64,000 bases of DNA from Calditrichota bacterium. GTDB taxonomy: Bacteria > Calditrichota > Calditrichia > Calditrichales > Calditrichaceae. The stretch covers positions 124,001 to 188,000 of the forward strand of contig RQOG01000006.1 of NCBI GenBank assembly GCA_003854985.1, read 5' to 3'. Positions within the stretch are counted from its first letter, which is position 1, and every line of letters begins with the position of its first letter. The notes beneath the pieces were generated by a model. The model was not told the DNA's origin. It searched no databases and was given only the letters and a program-made list of their open reading frames with translations. The translations under genes and the position numbers were made by a program. Of the stretch, positions 47,714-56,630 are shown one piece after another.

Positions 47714-49123
47714 ATGGAAAAAAAACAAAGAACGATTAAAAATAAAGTTACGTATGAAGGAAGAGGACTTCATACAGGTAATCTTGCCAAAATCACTTTT
47801 AAACCTGCGCCTGTAAACTTCGGTCGCAGGTTTTTTAGAACCGACGTGAAAAATTCCCCGCAAATTCCGGCTATTGTTGATTATGTTGTACAGGATCAAA
47901 GTATCGAAAGTCTTCGCGGCACCACCCTGAAAAAAGATGATGTTGTTGTTCATACTGTTGAACATGTGCTGTCTGCCCTTGTCGGATTGGAAATTGATAA
48001 TATTCTGATCGAATTAAGCTCCAATGAACCTCCCATAGGAGATGGCTCGGCGATGCCATTTGTAAATCTGCTGCTTGAAGCTGGCATCGAAGAACAAAAT
48101 GAACAAAAAGAGTATGTCGTTATAGAGGAAACCATTAATTATTCCGATGAAAAACGCGGGATTCAGATTGTTGCTTTGCCAACCGATGACTATCGTTTAA
48201 CCGTGATGATTGATTATAAAAATCCGGCATTGGGTAGTCAGCATAGCGGTTTATTCTCAATGGAAAAAGAATTTATTTCCGAATTTGCACCGGCCAGAAC
48301 TTTCTGTTTTCTGCACGAAGTAGAAATGCTTGCAGAACAGAATCTTATTAAAGGCGGGGATCTTGATTCCGCCGTTGTGATTGTCGACCGGGAACTCAGC
48401 GTTGCGGATATTGAGCGGTTAAAAAAGATGTTTGGCATTGATAAAGATGTACAACTTGGCGCCAACGGCATTTTAAACAATAAAGAATTGCGATATAAGA
48501 ATGAGCCCTGCCGGCATAAGCTTTTGGATTTAATGGGCGATCTGGCTTTAGCCGGTGTAAATATTAAAGCGCAAATATTAGCCGCCCGTCCGGGACATCA
48601 GAGTAATATAGAATTTGCCCGGATGATACGAAATTATTACAAGAAGAAACAGCTTACCCGTAAATATCAGGATATAAGCAAAAAGGGTGTAGTCTTTGAT
48701 ATCGATGCCATTAAAAAAATATTACCGCACCGCTATCCGTTTTTGCTCATTGATTCAATCATAGAATTTGAACCGGAAAAGAGAGCTGTCGGTATTAAGA
48801 ATGTAACAACAAATGAACCTTTTTTTCAGGGGCATTTTCCTGAAAAGCCCGTTATGCCCGGAGTACTTATCGTTGAGGCAATGGCACAGGTGGGAGGTGT
48901 CTTGCTGTTGAACGAGCAGGAGGATATGGAAAAGAAATTGGTGTATTTTATGGGCATTGATAATGTGAAATTCAGAAAACTCGTACAGCCTGGTGATCAG
49001 CTTGTTATGGAACTTGAAATGCTTAAAAACCGCAGAACCACTTTTAAAATGTCAGGGAAAGCATTTGTAAAAGGCGAGCTTGTCTGCGAGGCTGAGATGA
49101 TGGCCGCTATTGTGGATCGATAG
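47714..49123 (+). CDS. lpxC/fabZ: LpxC-FabZ fusion: UDP-3-O-acyl-GlcNAc deacetylase / 3-hydroxyacyl-ACP dehydratase
   Basis: The 469-residue fusion carries two enzymes. Residues 1-305 are LpxC, the zinc deacetylase committing lipid A synthesis (TYEGRGLHTG, TVEHVLSAL, and HKLLDLMGDLAL with metal His and Asp). Residues about 325-469 are FabZ (ILPHRYPFLLIDS with active-site His, GHFPEKPVMPGVLIVEAMAQ with active-site Glu). The fusion is known from Bacteroidetes and relatives. It couples lipid A commitment to use of the shared hydroxyacyl-ACP pool. GGAG lies five bases before ATG 47714. Confidence 0.96.
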   Translation: MEKKQRTIKNKVTYEGRGLHTGNLAKITFKPAPVNFGRRFFRTDVKNSPQIPAIVDYVVQDQSIESLRGTTLKKDDVVVHTVEHVLSALVGLEIDNILIELSSNEPPIGDGSAMPFVNLLLEAGIEEQNEQKEYVVIEETINYSDEKRGIQIVALPTDDYRLTVMIDYKNPALGSQHSGLFSMEKEFISEFAPARTFCFLHEVEMLAEQNLIKGGDLDSAVVIVDRELSVADIERLKKMFGIDKDVQLGANGILNNKELRYKNEPCRHKLLDLMGDLALAGVNIKAQILAARPGHQSNIEFARMIRNYYKKKQLTRKYQDISKKGVVFDIDAIKKILPHRYPFLLIDSIIEFEPEKRAVGIKNVTTNEPFFQGHFPEKPVMPGVLIVEAMAQVGGVLLLNEQEDMEKKLVYFMGIDNVKFRKLVQPGDQLVMELEMLKNRRTTFKMSGKAFVKGELVCEAEMMAAIVDR

Positions 49124-49133
49124 GAGTGCATGA

Positions 49134-49910
49134 ATGTCTTTAATTGATCCTCTTGCCCAGGTGCATTCCGGCGCTGTTATAGGAAAAGATGTTAGAGTTG
49201 ATGCTTATGCTATAATTGAAGATGGCGTTAATATTGGTGATGAAACGCATGTCAGATCCCATGCTGTTGTGGCCAGAGGAACAACTATTGGTAAAAAATG
49301 CAAAATTTATTCAGGAGCAATAATCGGTACAGAACCGCAGGACCTGAAATTTGCCAACGAGGAAACCTTTGTTACTATCGGCGATGAGACAACAATCAGG
49401 GAATATGCCACGGTTAACAGAGCTACCACGCAAAGTTATTATACAAAGATCGGTAATAATTGTCTGATTATGGCCTATGTTCATGTGGCTCATGATTGTC
49501 ATATTGGTAATAATGTTATAATTGCCAATTCTGTGAACATGGCTGGCCATGTAACTATTGAAGATAATGTTGGAATAGGTGGTATGACTCCTATTCACCA
49601 GTTTGTCCGGATCGGCGCCTATTCATTTATCGGTGGTGGTTTGAGAGTGCCAAAAGATGTGCCCCCTTTTATCCTTGCGATGGGGGAGCCATTAAAATTT
49701 GGAGGCCTGAATTTGGTGGGACTCCGCAGGAAAGGTTTTACACGCGAACAACTCAGCGATTTAAAAAAAGCATACAAAATGCTTTATAGAGAAAATCTAA
49801 CCGTCGAAGAAGCCATTGTAAAAATCAATAATGAGTTCCGAAACAATGATGTTATAAATCAGTTGTTAAATTTTCTTCGCGGGAGTGAACGTGGTGTTAT
49901 CCGAGGTTAA
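49134..49910 (+). CDS. lpxA: UDP-N-acetylglucosamine acyltransferase
   Basis: The 258-residue first enzyme of lipid A synthesis has hexapeptide left-handed beta-helix repeats (about 8-190), RATTQSYYTKIGNNCLIMAYVH and AHDCHIGNNV with the catalytic His, and a helical C-terminus (about 195-258). It sits ten bases after lpxC-fabZ, and its end overlaps the following lipoate ligase-like gene. Confidence 0.95.
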   Translation: MSLIDPLAQVHSGAVIGKDVRVDAYAIIEDGVNIGDETHVRSHAVVARGTTIGKKCKIYSGAIIGTEPQDLKFANEETFVTIGDETTIREYATVNRATTQSYYTKIGNNCLIMAYVHVAHDCHIGNNVIIANSVNMAGHVTIEDNVGIGGMTPIHQFVRIGAYSFIGGGLRVPKDVPPFILAMGEPLKFGGLNLVGLRRKGFTREQLSDLKKAYKMLYRENLTVEEAIVKINNEFRNNDVINQLLNFLRGSERGVIRG

Positions 49911-50718
49911 TTCAACACGGATTCCCTTTACAAAGCTGAGAGTAATTCCATTTAATAAATATAAAGGCGCCTTTAACATGGCGCTTGATTTTTATCTGGC
50001 TGAAAAAAATTATAAAACAAAAATACCAATTCTTCGTTTTTATGGGTGGAATCCGGCGTGTATTTCGCTCGGTTACCATCAAAGCAGCGAAATGATTCGG
50101 GGCAGTTTAATTGATGACAAAACAATTCAATGTGTCAGAAGACCGACGGGAGGCAGCGCAATATTGCATTCGCAGGAATTAACCTATAGCTTAATAATGC
50201 CGTCGGAAATAACAGGGCATAAAATACTATATGAAATTTCTCATCAATTGATGGCAAAGGCATTTGTTAATTTAGGCATCGATGTTGAATTACACCGGAG
50301 AAATGAGAAAGATAATTATCTGAAAAAAGGCGCAGAAACATTTGCCTGTTTTAATCGTCCTGCATACACAGAAATTAAATATCAGGGGAAAAAACTGGTA
50401 GGCAGCGCGCAGAAAATATTATCCGGAAGTATCTTACAACATGGATCGATTCTGTTTGACCGCGACCAGGATAGGATTATAGATTACCTGGAAGTCGATG
50501 ATAATGAGAAAAAAAGTTATCTTAATGAATTAAGGCAAAAATCCGTTGCCTTAGAAGAAATTAGCGATAAGATGATCAATGAATCGGAACTTGGTGAATT
50601 GATTATTAAAGAATTTTCGGAAGCAGGTGTAAATAGAATTTATTATCAAAATCCATTGCCGGAAGAAATAGAAGGTGCAATGAAATTAGTTGATCAATTC
50701 AGAGTAGGGTTTAATTAA
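49891..50718 (+). CDS. Lipoate-protein ligase A-like (biotin/lipoate ligase family)
   Basis: The protein of about 275 residues has the family motif RRPTGGSAILHSQELTYS, LRFYGWNPACISLGYHQ near the start, KLVGSAQKILSGSILQHGSIL with the catalytic-type Lys, and CFNRPAYTEI. It belongs to the LplA/LipM group; whether it uses free lipoate or octanoyl-ACP cannot be decided. GTG 49891 is preferred because GGGAG (49881-49885) sits five bases upstream. GTG 49885 overlaps that site, and 49894 is also possible. It overlaps lpxA by 20 bases. Confidence 0.8.
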   Translation: MVLSEVNSTRIPFTKLRVIPFNKYKGAFNMALDFYLAEKNYKTKIPILRFYGWNPACISLGYHQSSEMIRGSLIDDKTIQCVRRPTGGSAILHSQELTYSLIMPSEITGHKILYEISHQLMAKAFVNLGIDVELHRRNEKDNYLKKGAETFACFNRPAYTEIKYQGKKLVGSAQKILSGSILQHGSILFDRDQDRIIDYLEVDDNEKKSYLNELRQKSVALEEISDKMINESELGELIIKEFSEAGVNRIYYQNPLPEEIEGAMKLVDQFRVGFN

Positions 50719-50732
50719 TTCAAATTTATAAT

Positions 50733-51587
50733 ATGGTCTTAAAGAGAATAATTATTTTTTTAATAATAATATTGGGAGTTAATCAAAGCTTATCCCAGAA
50801 CCTCGAGGACAGGCTTGTTGACATTATACAATCCTCCGTAAACCAGGGTGATTATATAAAAAACTATGTACAACCTTTGGCGTTATCTCTGGGCATTGTT
50901 ACCGGAAGCGGTTTGTATCATCATGGTGCGGTTTTGGAATTTCCGCATTTCAGACTTGGCGTAGGATATACAGTTGTTCATTTGCCTGAGAAGGCCAGAT
51001 TTTTTTTCGATCCTGCAACCGGGCAGAAAACACCCACAATTTTTGGAGATAAATCAGGTACGATCCCGGGATTTGATAAATGTCATTTGCCCATATGGAT
51101 AATTCAGGGAAACATTGGTCTGCTTAACAACCTGGAATTGAATCTGCGGTATTCGTATCTGGATGATTCCATGATGGGGAAGGTAAGTATTTTAGGCGGC
51201 GGGATGAAATACGGACTTAGTGAATTATTTATTCCGAAATCACTTCCTTTAAATTTGAGTGTGCAGGCCGCTTATCATTATTTACTGGCCAAAGAGTATC
51301 TTGCATCCGGATCATTCAATATGAATTTGAATTCGGTATATAAAATAAGGATTATACCTTTATCATTAACAGCTGCCATTGCCTTAAACAATTCCACGCT
51401 GATCGTTCGTACAGATGAATTAAAAAATATCAACGATCATGGCATAGGAGAAATATCTGTAACGGGTGAAAATGGCGTAAGATATCATTTTGGAATGAAT
51501 ATTGATATCTGGAAAGTAACCCTGTCTTCGGACTTTAGTTTTGGTACTTATCAGGCTTTGTTTATTGGTTTGACAGCAGGCTTTTAA
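50733..51587 (+). CDS. Predicted outer-membrane beta-barrel protein, unknown function
   Basis: The 284-residue protein has a signal peptide (about 1-21, IIFLIIILGVNQSLSQ). The mature part has alternating hydrophobic strands, many Gly and aromatic residues, and a C-terminal Phe (FIGLTAGF), which suggests an outer-membrane barrel. It may belong to DUF6588, but I am not sure. It lies between the lipoate ligase-like gene and rseP in the envelope block. No function can be read. Confidence 0.6.
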   Translation: MVLKRIIIFLIIILGVNQSLSQNLEDRLVDIIQSSVNQGDYIKNYVQPLALSLGIVTGSGLYHHGAVLEFPHFRLGVGYTVVHLPEKARFFFDPATGQKTPTIFGDKSGTIPGFDKCHLPIWIIQGNIGLLNNLELNLRYSYLDDSMMGKVSILGGGMKYGLSELFIPKSLPLNLSVQAAYHYLLAKEYLASGSFNMNLNSVYKIRIIPLSLTAAIALNNSTLIVRTDELKNINDHGIGEISVTGENGVRYHFGMNIDIWKVTLSSDFSFGTYQALFIGLTAGF

Positions 51588-51655
51588 TTTTTACATTATC
51601 CAGAAACATTCTGTTGATTTTATGCGTTTAGAACTAAAAAAATAGGAAAAATAAA

Positions 51656-52966
51656 ATGCTTACAATTTTAGCGATTATTTTTGTTTTCAGTGTTTTAGTG
51701 ATCGTCCATGAATTGGGTCATTTCTTAGCGGCTAAATGGATGGGAGTCCGTGTGGAAAAGTTCTCAATCGGATTTCCTCCCAAATTAATATCAAAAAAAA
51801 TAGGAGAAACCGAATTTACTTTTTCTGCAATTCCTCTTGGCGGCTATGTAAAGATGTCCGGTTTTATTGATGAAAGTATGGATACAACAGTAACCGGCGC
51901 CCCTTATGAATTTAATTCCAAACCGGTGTGGAAAAGAATTATCATTATTTCCGGGGGCGTGATTATGAATCTGATATTAGCCATATTGATATTAACCATT
52001 TTAAACTTCTCTCAGGGTGAAAAGATATTGCCAACTACTACCATTGGTTCTGTGGGCGAAACCGGAATTGCTAAAGAAATTGGCTTTCAACGCGGAGATA
52101 TCATTTTAGCGATTAATAACCATGAAATTAATAGCTGGAATGAAATAGGCAGACAGTTTCTGGAAAATCTGAATAAAGATATTGTCTTTGATATTAACCG
52201 CGGCGGTTCTAACCTTGAGTTGATTTATAAAAAAGAATGGTTTAAAAGAGAAAAGGGCGAACTTATTGATATCAATCCCCTCATCCCGGCCAAAGTGGGT
52301 GACGTCAGCAGCAGCATGCCGGCTGAAAAAATAGGACTGCAAAAGGGAGACGAAATAGTACTTTTAGCGGGTGAAGAGATTGACGATTGGGAAGAAATGA
52401 CAACGGTTATCCGCAGCCATCCGGAGCAGGAGATTGATATTGCATGGGAAAGAAACAATGAACTATTTAAAGCGGTTATAACGCCTAAATCTTTTGAACA
52501 AAAAGATGAAAATGGAAATATTGTAAATATTGGACTGATCGGCATTACCCATTATTATAAGCATAATAAAATAGGATTTTTCCGTTCAATCCAAAATGGC
52601 ATTACAGGAACGTATGATCTTATTGTGCTAAATATGAAGGGCATGTGGTGGGTGCTTACCGGTACAAAATCCGCAAAAGAGGTATTGGGAGGTCCCATTA
52701 CGATTGCCAGAATGGCCGGTGACGCAGCGGAAGCAGGATGGTCATATTTATGGACTTTTATCGCCGGACTCAGCGCCATATTGGCATTTTTTAACATCCT
52801 TCCCGTACCTGCGCTTGACGGCGGCCATCTGATGGTGCTTATTATCGAAGGAATAACCAGGAAACCGCTTTCTGCAAAAGTACGAATTAAAATTCAACAG
52901 ATTGGTTTGGCCGTAATTCTTTCTCTGATCGTCTTAGTTTTATATATCGATATAAATAGACTTTAA
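51656..52966 (+). CDS. rseP: RseP-type site-2 zinc metalloprotease
   Basis: The 436-residue intramembrane protease has the zinc site HELGHFLAAK in its first helix (about 18-27). Two PDZ domains (about 120-195 and 205-285, e.g. AKEIGFQRGDIIL and AEKIGLQKGDEIV) sit in the periplasm, and the second active-site motif NILPVPALDGGH is near 380. It cleaves anti-sigma factors and signal-peptide remnants. A terminator follows at 52992. Confidence 0.94.
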   Translation: MLTILAIIFVFSVLVIVHELGHFLAAKWMGVRVEKFSIGFPPKLISKKIGETEFTFSAIPLGGYVKMSGFIDESMDTTVTGAPYEFNSKPVWKRIIIISGGVIMNLILAILILTILNFSQGEKILPTTTIGSVGETGIAKEIGFQRGDIILAINNHEINSWNEIGRQFLENLNKDIVFDINRGGSNLELIYKKEWFKREKGELIDINPLIPAKVGDVSSSMPAEKIGLQKGDEIVLLAGEEIDDWEEMTTVIRSHPEQEIDIAWERNNELFKAVITPKSFEQKDENGNIVNIGLIGITHYYKHNKIGFFRSIQNGITGTYDLIVLNMKGMWWVLTGTKSAKEVLGGPITIARMAGDAAEAGWSYLWTFIAGLSAILAFFNILPVPALDGGHLMVLIIEGITRKPLSAKVRIKIQQIGLAVILSLIVLVLYIDINRL

Positions 52967-52991
52967 ACAGTCGCATATTTTTACTATTTTT

Positions 52992-53032
52992 AAATCACCG
53001 TTTATACAAATGTAAGGCGGTGATTTTTTTTT
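52992..53032 (+). terminator. Intrinsic terminator after rseP
   Basis: AAATCACCG (52992-53000) pairs perfectly with CGGTGATTT (53018-53026), with a 17-base loop and a T9 tract from 53024. Confidence 0.85.
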
Positions 53033-53046
53033 GTCAGGGTTGTGGA

Positions 53047-55221
53047 ATGGATAGGTTTATTCAAAAATTTGAGAATCTTATCCGGCAAAGTCTGTTTTTT
53101 AAGTATAATGCCGGAATGAAATCTCCTCATCAATATCTATATGAATATGAACTTCTTCATTTTCCCGTTGAATTAGATTTTCGATCAAATTCCATTATCA
53201 TTCAATCCAAAAACAATAGGGAAGTGAATAAACATGTATATCAAATTCCTAAGACCAGATTAAAATACCATTACCTGGAATCCGGAGGTTTCTCAATAAA
53301 AAGTATCCGGTTTTTAAATCATTTTTTATTTGTCTTTATTAACAATGGCAATGAAGATATCAATATTCATTTTAAAGATAAAAATAATTTACAGGATTTT
53401 ACATTCCTTCCGGAAAAAAATCCCTGTACACTCAAAGATGAAAACCTATATTGTATCGGCTATAATCTGGATGTATCCGATTCTGATGCCACGATTAAAT
53501 TTATTGATCAGGCCATTATTGAAGAAAGAAAAATTCATCCGCTAAATCAGTTTAATTGCTCTGATATGGAAACAATGGTTTCTATAGACAAAGCCTGGAT
53601 TAATATTCCTTATATTCAAAGGAAAAGGGTTATCCGGGATGATAACCCTTTAAATTGTTTACAGGATAATTTTTTGTGGCTCCAGGAGCTATATATTTAT
53701 TTTGGATGGACCAAAGAGTTATCGGAATTTTATAAATCAAATGACAGCATCATACCTGAAACGGCTAAACAACGTTATAAATCGATCGTTGAGGGTGAAT
53801 CCGGGAATTATGAGTTTTCACTGTCCGAATCTTTTTTGAATCAGTATTTTAATATTTCATTATCAAATAGAGAAAAATGGGCTGATATAATTCAGGAAAA
53901 ATGGGAGAAAATCCAGTTTCCGATACGCCGCCAGGTCATAAAAAAAGATATAAAAATAAATTCTGATGAATGGATCGCCTTTTTGCTGATAACCGCATTC
54001 GGGGATTACTGGTGGACACAAAAATTATTTTCTCTGGTAGAATCTAATATAAACAATGCATATTGCCTTGATTTATTCAGGCTGCTTTTTCTTTTAAAAT
54101 CTTCAGGCAATATTTCTTATCAGTCCGGCAGAATATCGGTGCAAGATAGCTTTATTTCACCGGAGCGGATTTCGGTTATAAATACAGATCATCAAATTGT
54201 TTTTAAAAAATCAAAATTAAATAAACAGCATAATTATTCGCTTAATCTTCAGGGTAATAATATTCTGAATATTGATCAGAGATCGGGATTTGAATTTGAC
54301 CGGCTAAATAATGAAATAAAAATCGTGCCTCTAATACCGGTTATATTTAACGTTACCGATATTGTCAACGTATTATTAGAATTAGACAATTATAAAATTC
54401 AGGTTCCTTTATTCTGGGATAAATTTGCCCTATCCTTTAATAACCGGAGATTTCGTTTCCTGAGAAAAAAACGAAAATTCCAAATTACAGTAAGGTATAA
54501 ACAGGAAAATGATTTAATCAAATTAAACGGTCTTAGTCTGCCAGGAACAGATGATCATTTGACAAGGACGCATTTTGATATCACTAAAAAGCCAGGACAG
54601 ATATTCTCAATGTTTTACAACTTAGAAGGCGTCAGAATTCATTCCATTTCGAAACTTGGTTTAAAAGTTTTAGGCGAGTTTTGCGCAATTGATGAATATG
54701 GTCTGCAGCATAAGACGATTAACTTTAAAAGTAGTGCAGGTCCCGGGTCTATTCTGATAACACGTGGTCATAATCAGATTGACGAGATAACTATCCCATC
54801 ATATGATAACCTATACGGTTTGTCCTCCAGAAACTGTCGCCCGGAAACGGTACGGTTCATTCAGGCTGATGATTTTACGAATCGGATCTTTTACGCCATA
54901 TCGTCTGTTTTAATGATAAAACTGATTATTTATATTAATATGAAAAATGCAAGCCTTTATGATTCATTAAAAGCGATATGTCTTAGAAATTTAGGTTTCC
55001 TGCCGGTTATTCAGGATCATAATCATATTGAGTATTTACCGGGTGTTATCGGATTAATTATTGATATCGAACCGCCCTGGAAGATCATCAATGATTATGA
55101 ATTATTTTCCGTTGTTCGGCATCCTAAACATCCGAATCCGAAATATATCTATATTAGTGAGAATAATATAGATAAAATGTTTTCCGATGATTTTTTTAAA
55201 GTCTATCTAAGTAAAATTTGA
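53047..55221 (+). CDS. Large protein of unknown function
   Basis: The protein of 724 residues from ATG 53047 has no signal peptide or transmembrane helix and no motif I recognise. It is rich in Asn, Ile, Lys and aromatic residues. Patches such as LQDNFLWLQELYIYFGW and WIAFLLITAFGDYWWTQKLF suggest amphipathic helices in the middle, with beta-rich ends. GTG 53020 is in frame but lies inside the rseP terminator stem, so ATG 53047 with AGGG at 53036-53039 is taken. Codon use looks like that of the neighbours. It is flanked by a terminator and a tRNA, so it is a single-gene unit. Confidence 0.7.
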   Translation: MDRFIQKFENLIRQSLFFKYNAGMKSPHQYLYEYELLHFPVELDFRSNSIIIQSKNNREVNKHVYQIPKTRLKYHYLESGGFSIKSIRFLNHFLFVFINNGNEDINIHFKDKNNLQDFTFLPEKNPCTLKDENLYCIGYNLDVSDSDATIKFIDQAIIEERKIHPLNQFNCSDMETMVSIDKAWINIPYIQRKRVIRDDNPLNCLQDNFLWLQELYIYFGWTKELSEFYKSNDSIIPETAKQRYKSIVEGESGNYEFSLSESFLNQYFNISLSNREKWADIIQEKWEKIQFPIRRQVIKKDIKINSDEWIAFLLITAFGDYWWTQKLFSLVESNINNAYCLDLFRLLFLLKSSGNISYQSGRISVQDSFISPERISVINTDHQIVFKKSKLNKQHNYSLNLQGNNILNIDQRSGFEFDRLNNEIKIVPLIPVIFNVTDIVNVLLELDNYKIQVPLFWDKFALSFNNRRFRFLRKKRKFQITVRYKQENDLIKLNGLSLPGTDDHLTRTHFDITKKPGQIFSMFYNLEGVRIHSISKLGLKVLGEFCAIDEYGLQHKTINFKSSAGPGSILITRGHNQIDEITIPSYDNLYGLSSRNCRPETVRFIQADDFTNRIFYAISSVLMIKLIIYINMKNASLYDSLKAICLRNLGFLPVIQDHNHIEYLPGVIGLIIDIEPPWKIINDYELFSVVRHPKHPNPKYIYISENNIDKMFSDDFFKVYLSKI

Positions 55222-55276
55222 TTTGATTTCCGGCCTATATTTGTCTAAATTCCTAAACTTTAAACTTGATATAGTT

Positions 55277-55350
55277 GGGCCCATAGCTCAGTTGGTTAGA
55301 GCAGCCGACTCATAATCGGCTGGTCCGGGGTTCGAGTCCCTGTGGGCCCA
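55277..55350 (+). tRNA. tRNA with CAT anticodon, probably tRNA-Ile2
   Basis: The acceptor is GGGCCCA/TGGGCCC with discriminator A, the D arm is GCTCAGTTGGTTAGAGC, the anticodon stem-loop is CCGACTCATAATCGG and the T arm is GGTTCGAGTCC. CCA is not encoded. The anticodon and variable region (GACTCATAATCGGCTGGTC) resemble tRNA-Ile(k2CAU) more than elongator tRNA-Met, but this is not certain. Confidence 0.93.
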
Positions 55351-55415
55351 CTTAAAATTTGAACAGGCAGGCAATGTCGCAGTATTTCGGACAAATAAAA
55401 AAAATTATATAAATG

Positions 55416-55450
55416 AAAAGTGCATTTTAGTAGAAAGATGCACTTTTTTT
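55416..55450 (+). terminator. Intrinsic terminator after the CAT tRNA
   Basis: AAAAGTGCA (55416-55424) pairs with TGCACTTTT (55439-55447), with a 14-base loop, followed by further T. Confidence 0.85.
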
Positions 55451-55475
55451 GTTTTTAACCGAGGAGGTTGATACT

Positions 55476-56186
55476 GTGCAAAAAACTCTTTACGGCTTAA
55501 TAGAATTACAGGAAGTCGATAATCGTTTAGATGAACTGATGGAGGAAAGAGGCGATCTTCCATTGATAGTTGATGATTTAAAAGAAAAACTTGATGAGAA
55601 AAGCGCTGATCTTCAAAAATATAAGGAGGAATTGAAAGAGTTAAAGATTAAAGAAAAGGAATTAGGATTACAGATTGAAGAATCAAAGGCAAAACTCGAA
55701 AAGTATGAGGAACAGCTATATCAGGTAAAGACCAATAAGGAATATGACGCCATTACCAATGAAACCGAGTCCGCGAAAGAACAGTTAAATAGAGGCGAAG
55801 AAGAATTAAGCGCTTCTCTTGAAGAGATGGAATCGATCAATCAGAAGACTACTACCATCGAATCAGAGTTAGAAAATATCAAAGAAGAACTGGAACAAAA
55901 CACTTTAGAATTACAAACCAAAATGGCGGCGACTTCTGAAGAAGAAAATCTTCTAAGACAGGAGCGGGAAATAATTGTACAGAAAATGGATGCGGACATA
56001 ATAAAAACATATGAAATGGTCAGAAAAGCCCGCAATGGTCAGGGAATCGCCAAAGTTAACGGAAATGTATGTGGGGGGTGTTTCTCCTATATACCGCCGC
56101 AAAAAATAGTTGAAGTTAAAAAGATGAAAAAGATATACACCTGTGAGTTTTGCGGAAGAATTTTGGTTATTGATGAATCAAAATAA
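55476..56186 (+). CDS. Zinc-ribbon coiled-coil protein (C4-type, DUF164)
   Basis: The 236-residue protein starts at GTG 55476, eight bases after GAGGAGG. A frame open from 55449 would begin in the upstream terminator and is not used. Residues about 20-180 form a long charged coiled coil (RLDELMEERGDLP, IEESKAKLEKYEEQLYQVKTN). The end has two CxxC pairs (VCGGCFSYIPP and YTCEFCGRIL) forming a zinc ribbon. Family members are widespread, and some are described as nucleic-acid-binding or chaperone-like. It lies just upstream of the RNase P RNA gene. Confidence 0.88.
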   Translation: MQKTLYGLIELQEVDNRLDELMEERGDLPLIVDDLKEKLDEKSADLQKYKEELKELKIKEKELGLQIEESKAKLEKYEEQLYQVKTNKEYDAITNETESAKEQLNRGEEELSASLEEMESINQKTTTIESELENIKEELEQNTLELQTKMAATSEEENLLRQEREIIVQKMDADIIKTYEMVRKARNGQGIAKVNGNVCGGCFSYIPPQKIVEVKKMKKIYTCEFCGRILVIDESK

Positions 56187-56193
56187 ATGGAAT

Positions 56194-56609
56194 GACCTGA
56201 AACAAATAGGTGACCGCGCTGTCATTTAGGGGCAGTGAGGAAAGTCCGAACATCTAAAAGCAACCCTTCTGAGAAATCAGAAACTGTGCCTGGTCACAGA
56301 TGGAAAGTGTCACAGAAAATATACCGCCCGCTTTTGAGCGGGTAAGGGTGAAAAGGTGCGGTAAGAGCGCACCGCTTCGTTCCTGAGGGAGCGCCGTTAA
56401 AGGCGTATTTGCGAAGGCTTGAAAAACCCGGGTTGATGCAAGACCAAATAAAGAAGGATTTCAATTGCGAAAACGTATGGCTTTATACGTGTTCGTAAAA
56501 GAACACACTTCAGGGTAGGTCGCTGAAGTTATCCGGCAACGGATAATTAAGATAAATGGTCGCCGGCTCTTTCGGGAGTACAGAATTCGGCTTACTTTTG
56601 TTTCAGGTC
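56194..56609 (+). ncRNA. rnpB: RNase P RNA (class A)
   Basis: The catalytic RNA of RNase P is about 416 bases long. Conserved segments are GAGGAAAGTCCGAAC (from 56237), CACAGAAAATATACCGCC (from 56310), GGTAAGGGTGAAAAGGTGCGG, TAAGAGCGCACCG and ACAGAATTCGGCTTA (from 56580). The ends are set by helix P1: GACCTGAAACAAA (56194-56206) is perfectly complementary to TTTGTTTCAGGTC (56597-56609). It matures the 5' ends of tRNAs. Confidence 0.95.
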
Positions 56610-56630
56610 TTTTATTATATCCGGAGTAGT

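Noticed and set aside
53020-53046. GTG start for the 53047 gene
   Set aside because: It falls in the 3' arm of the rseP terminator hairpin.
56556-56630. N-terminal extension of recJ
   Set aside because: It lies inside the 3' part of the RNase P RNA; ATG 56631 has its own ribosome binding site and matches family length.
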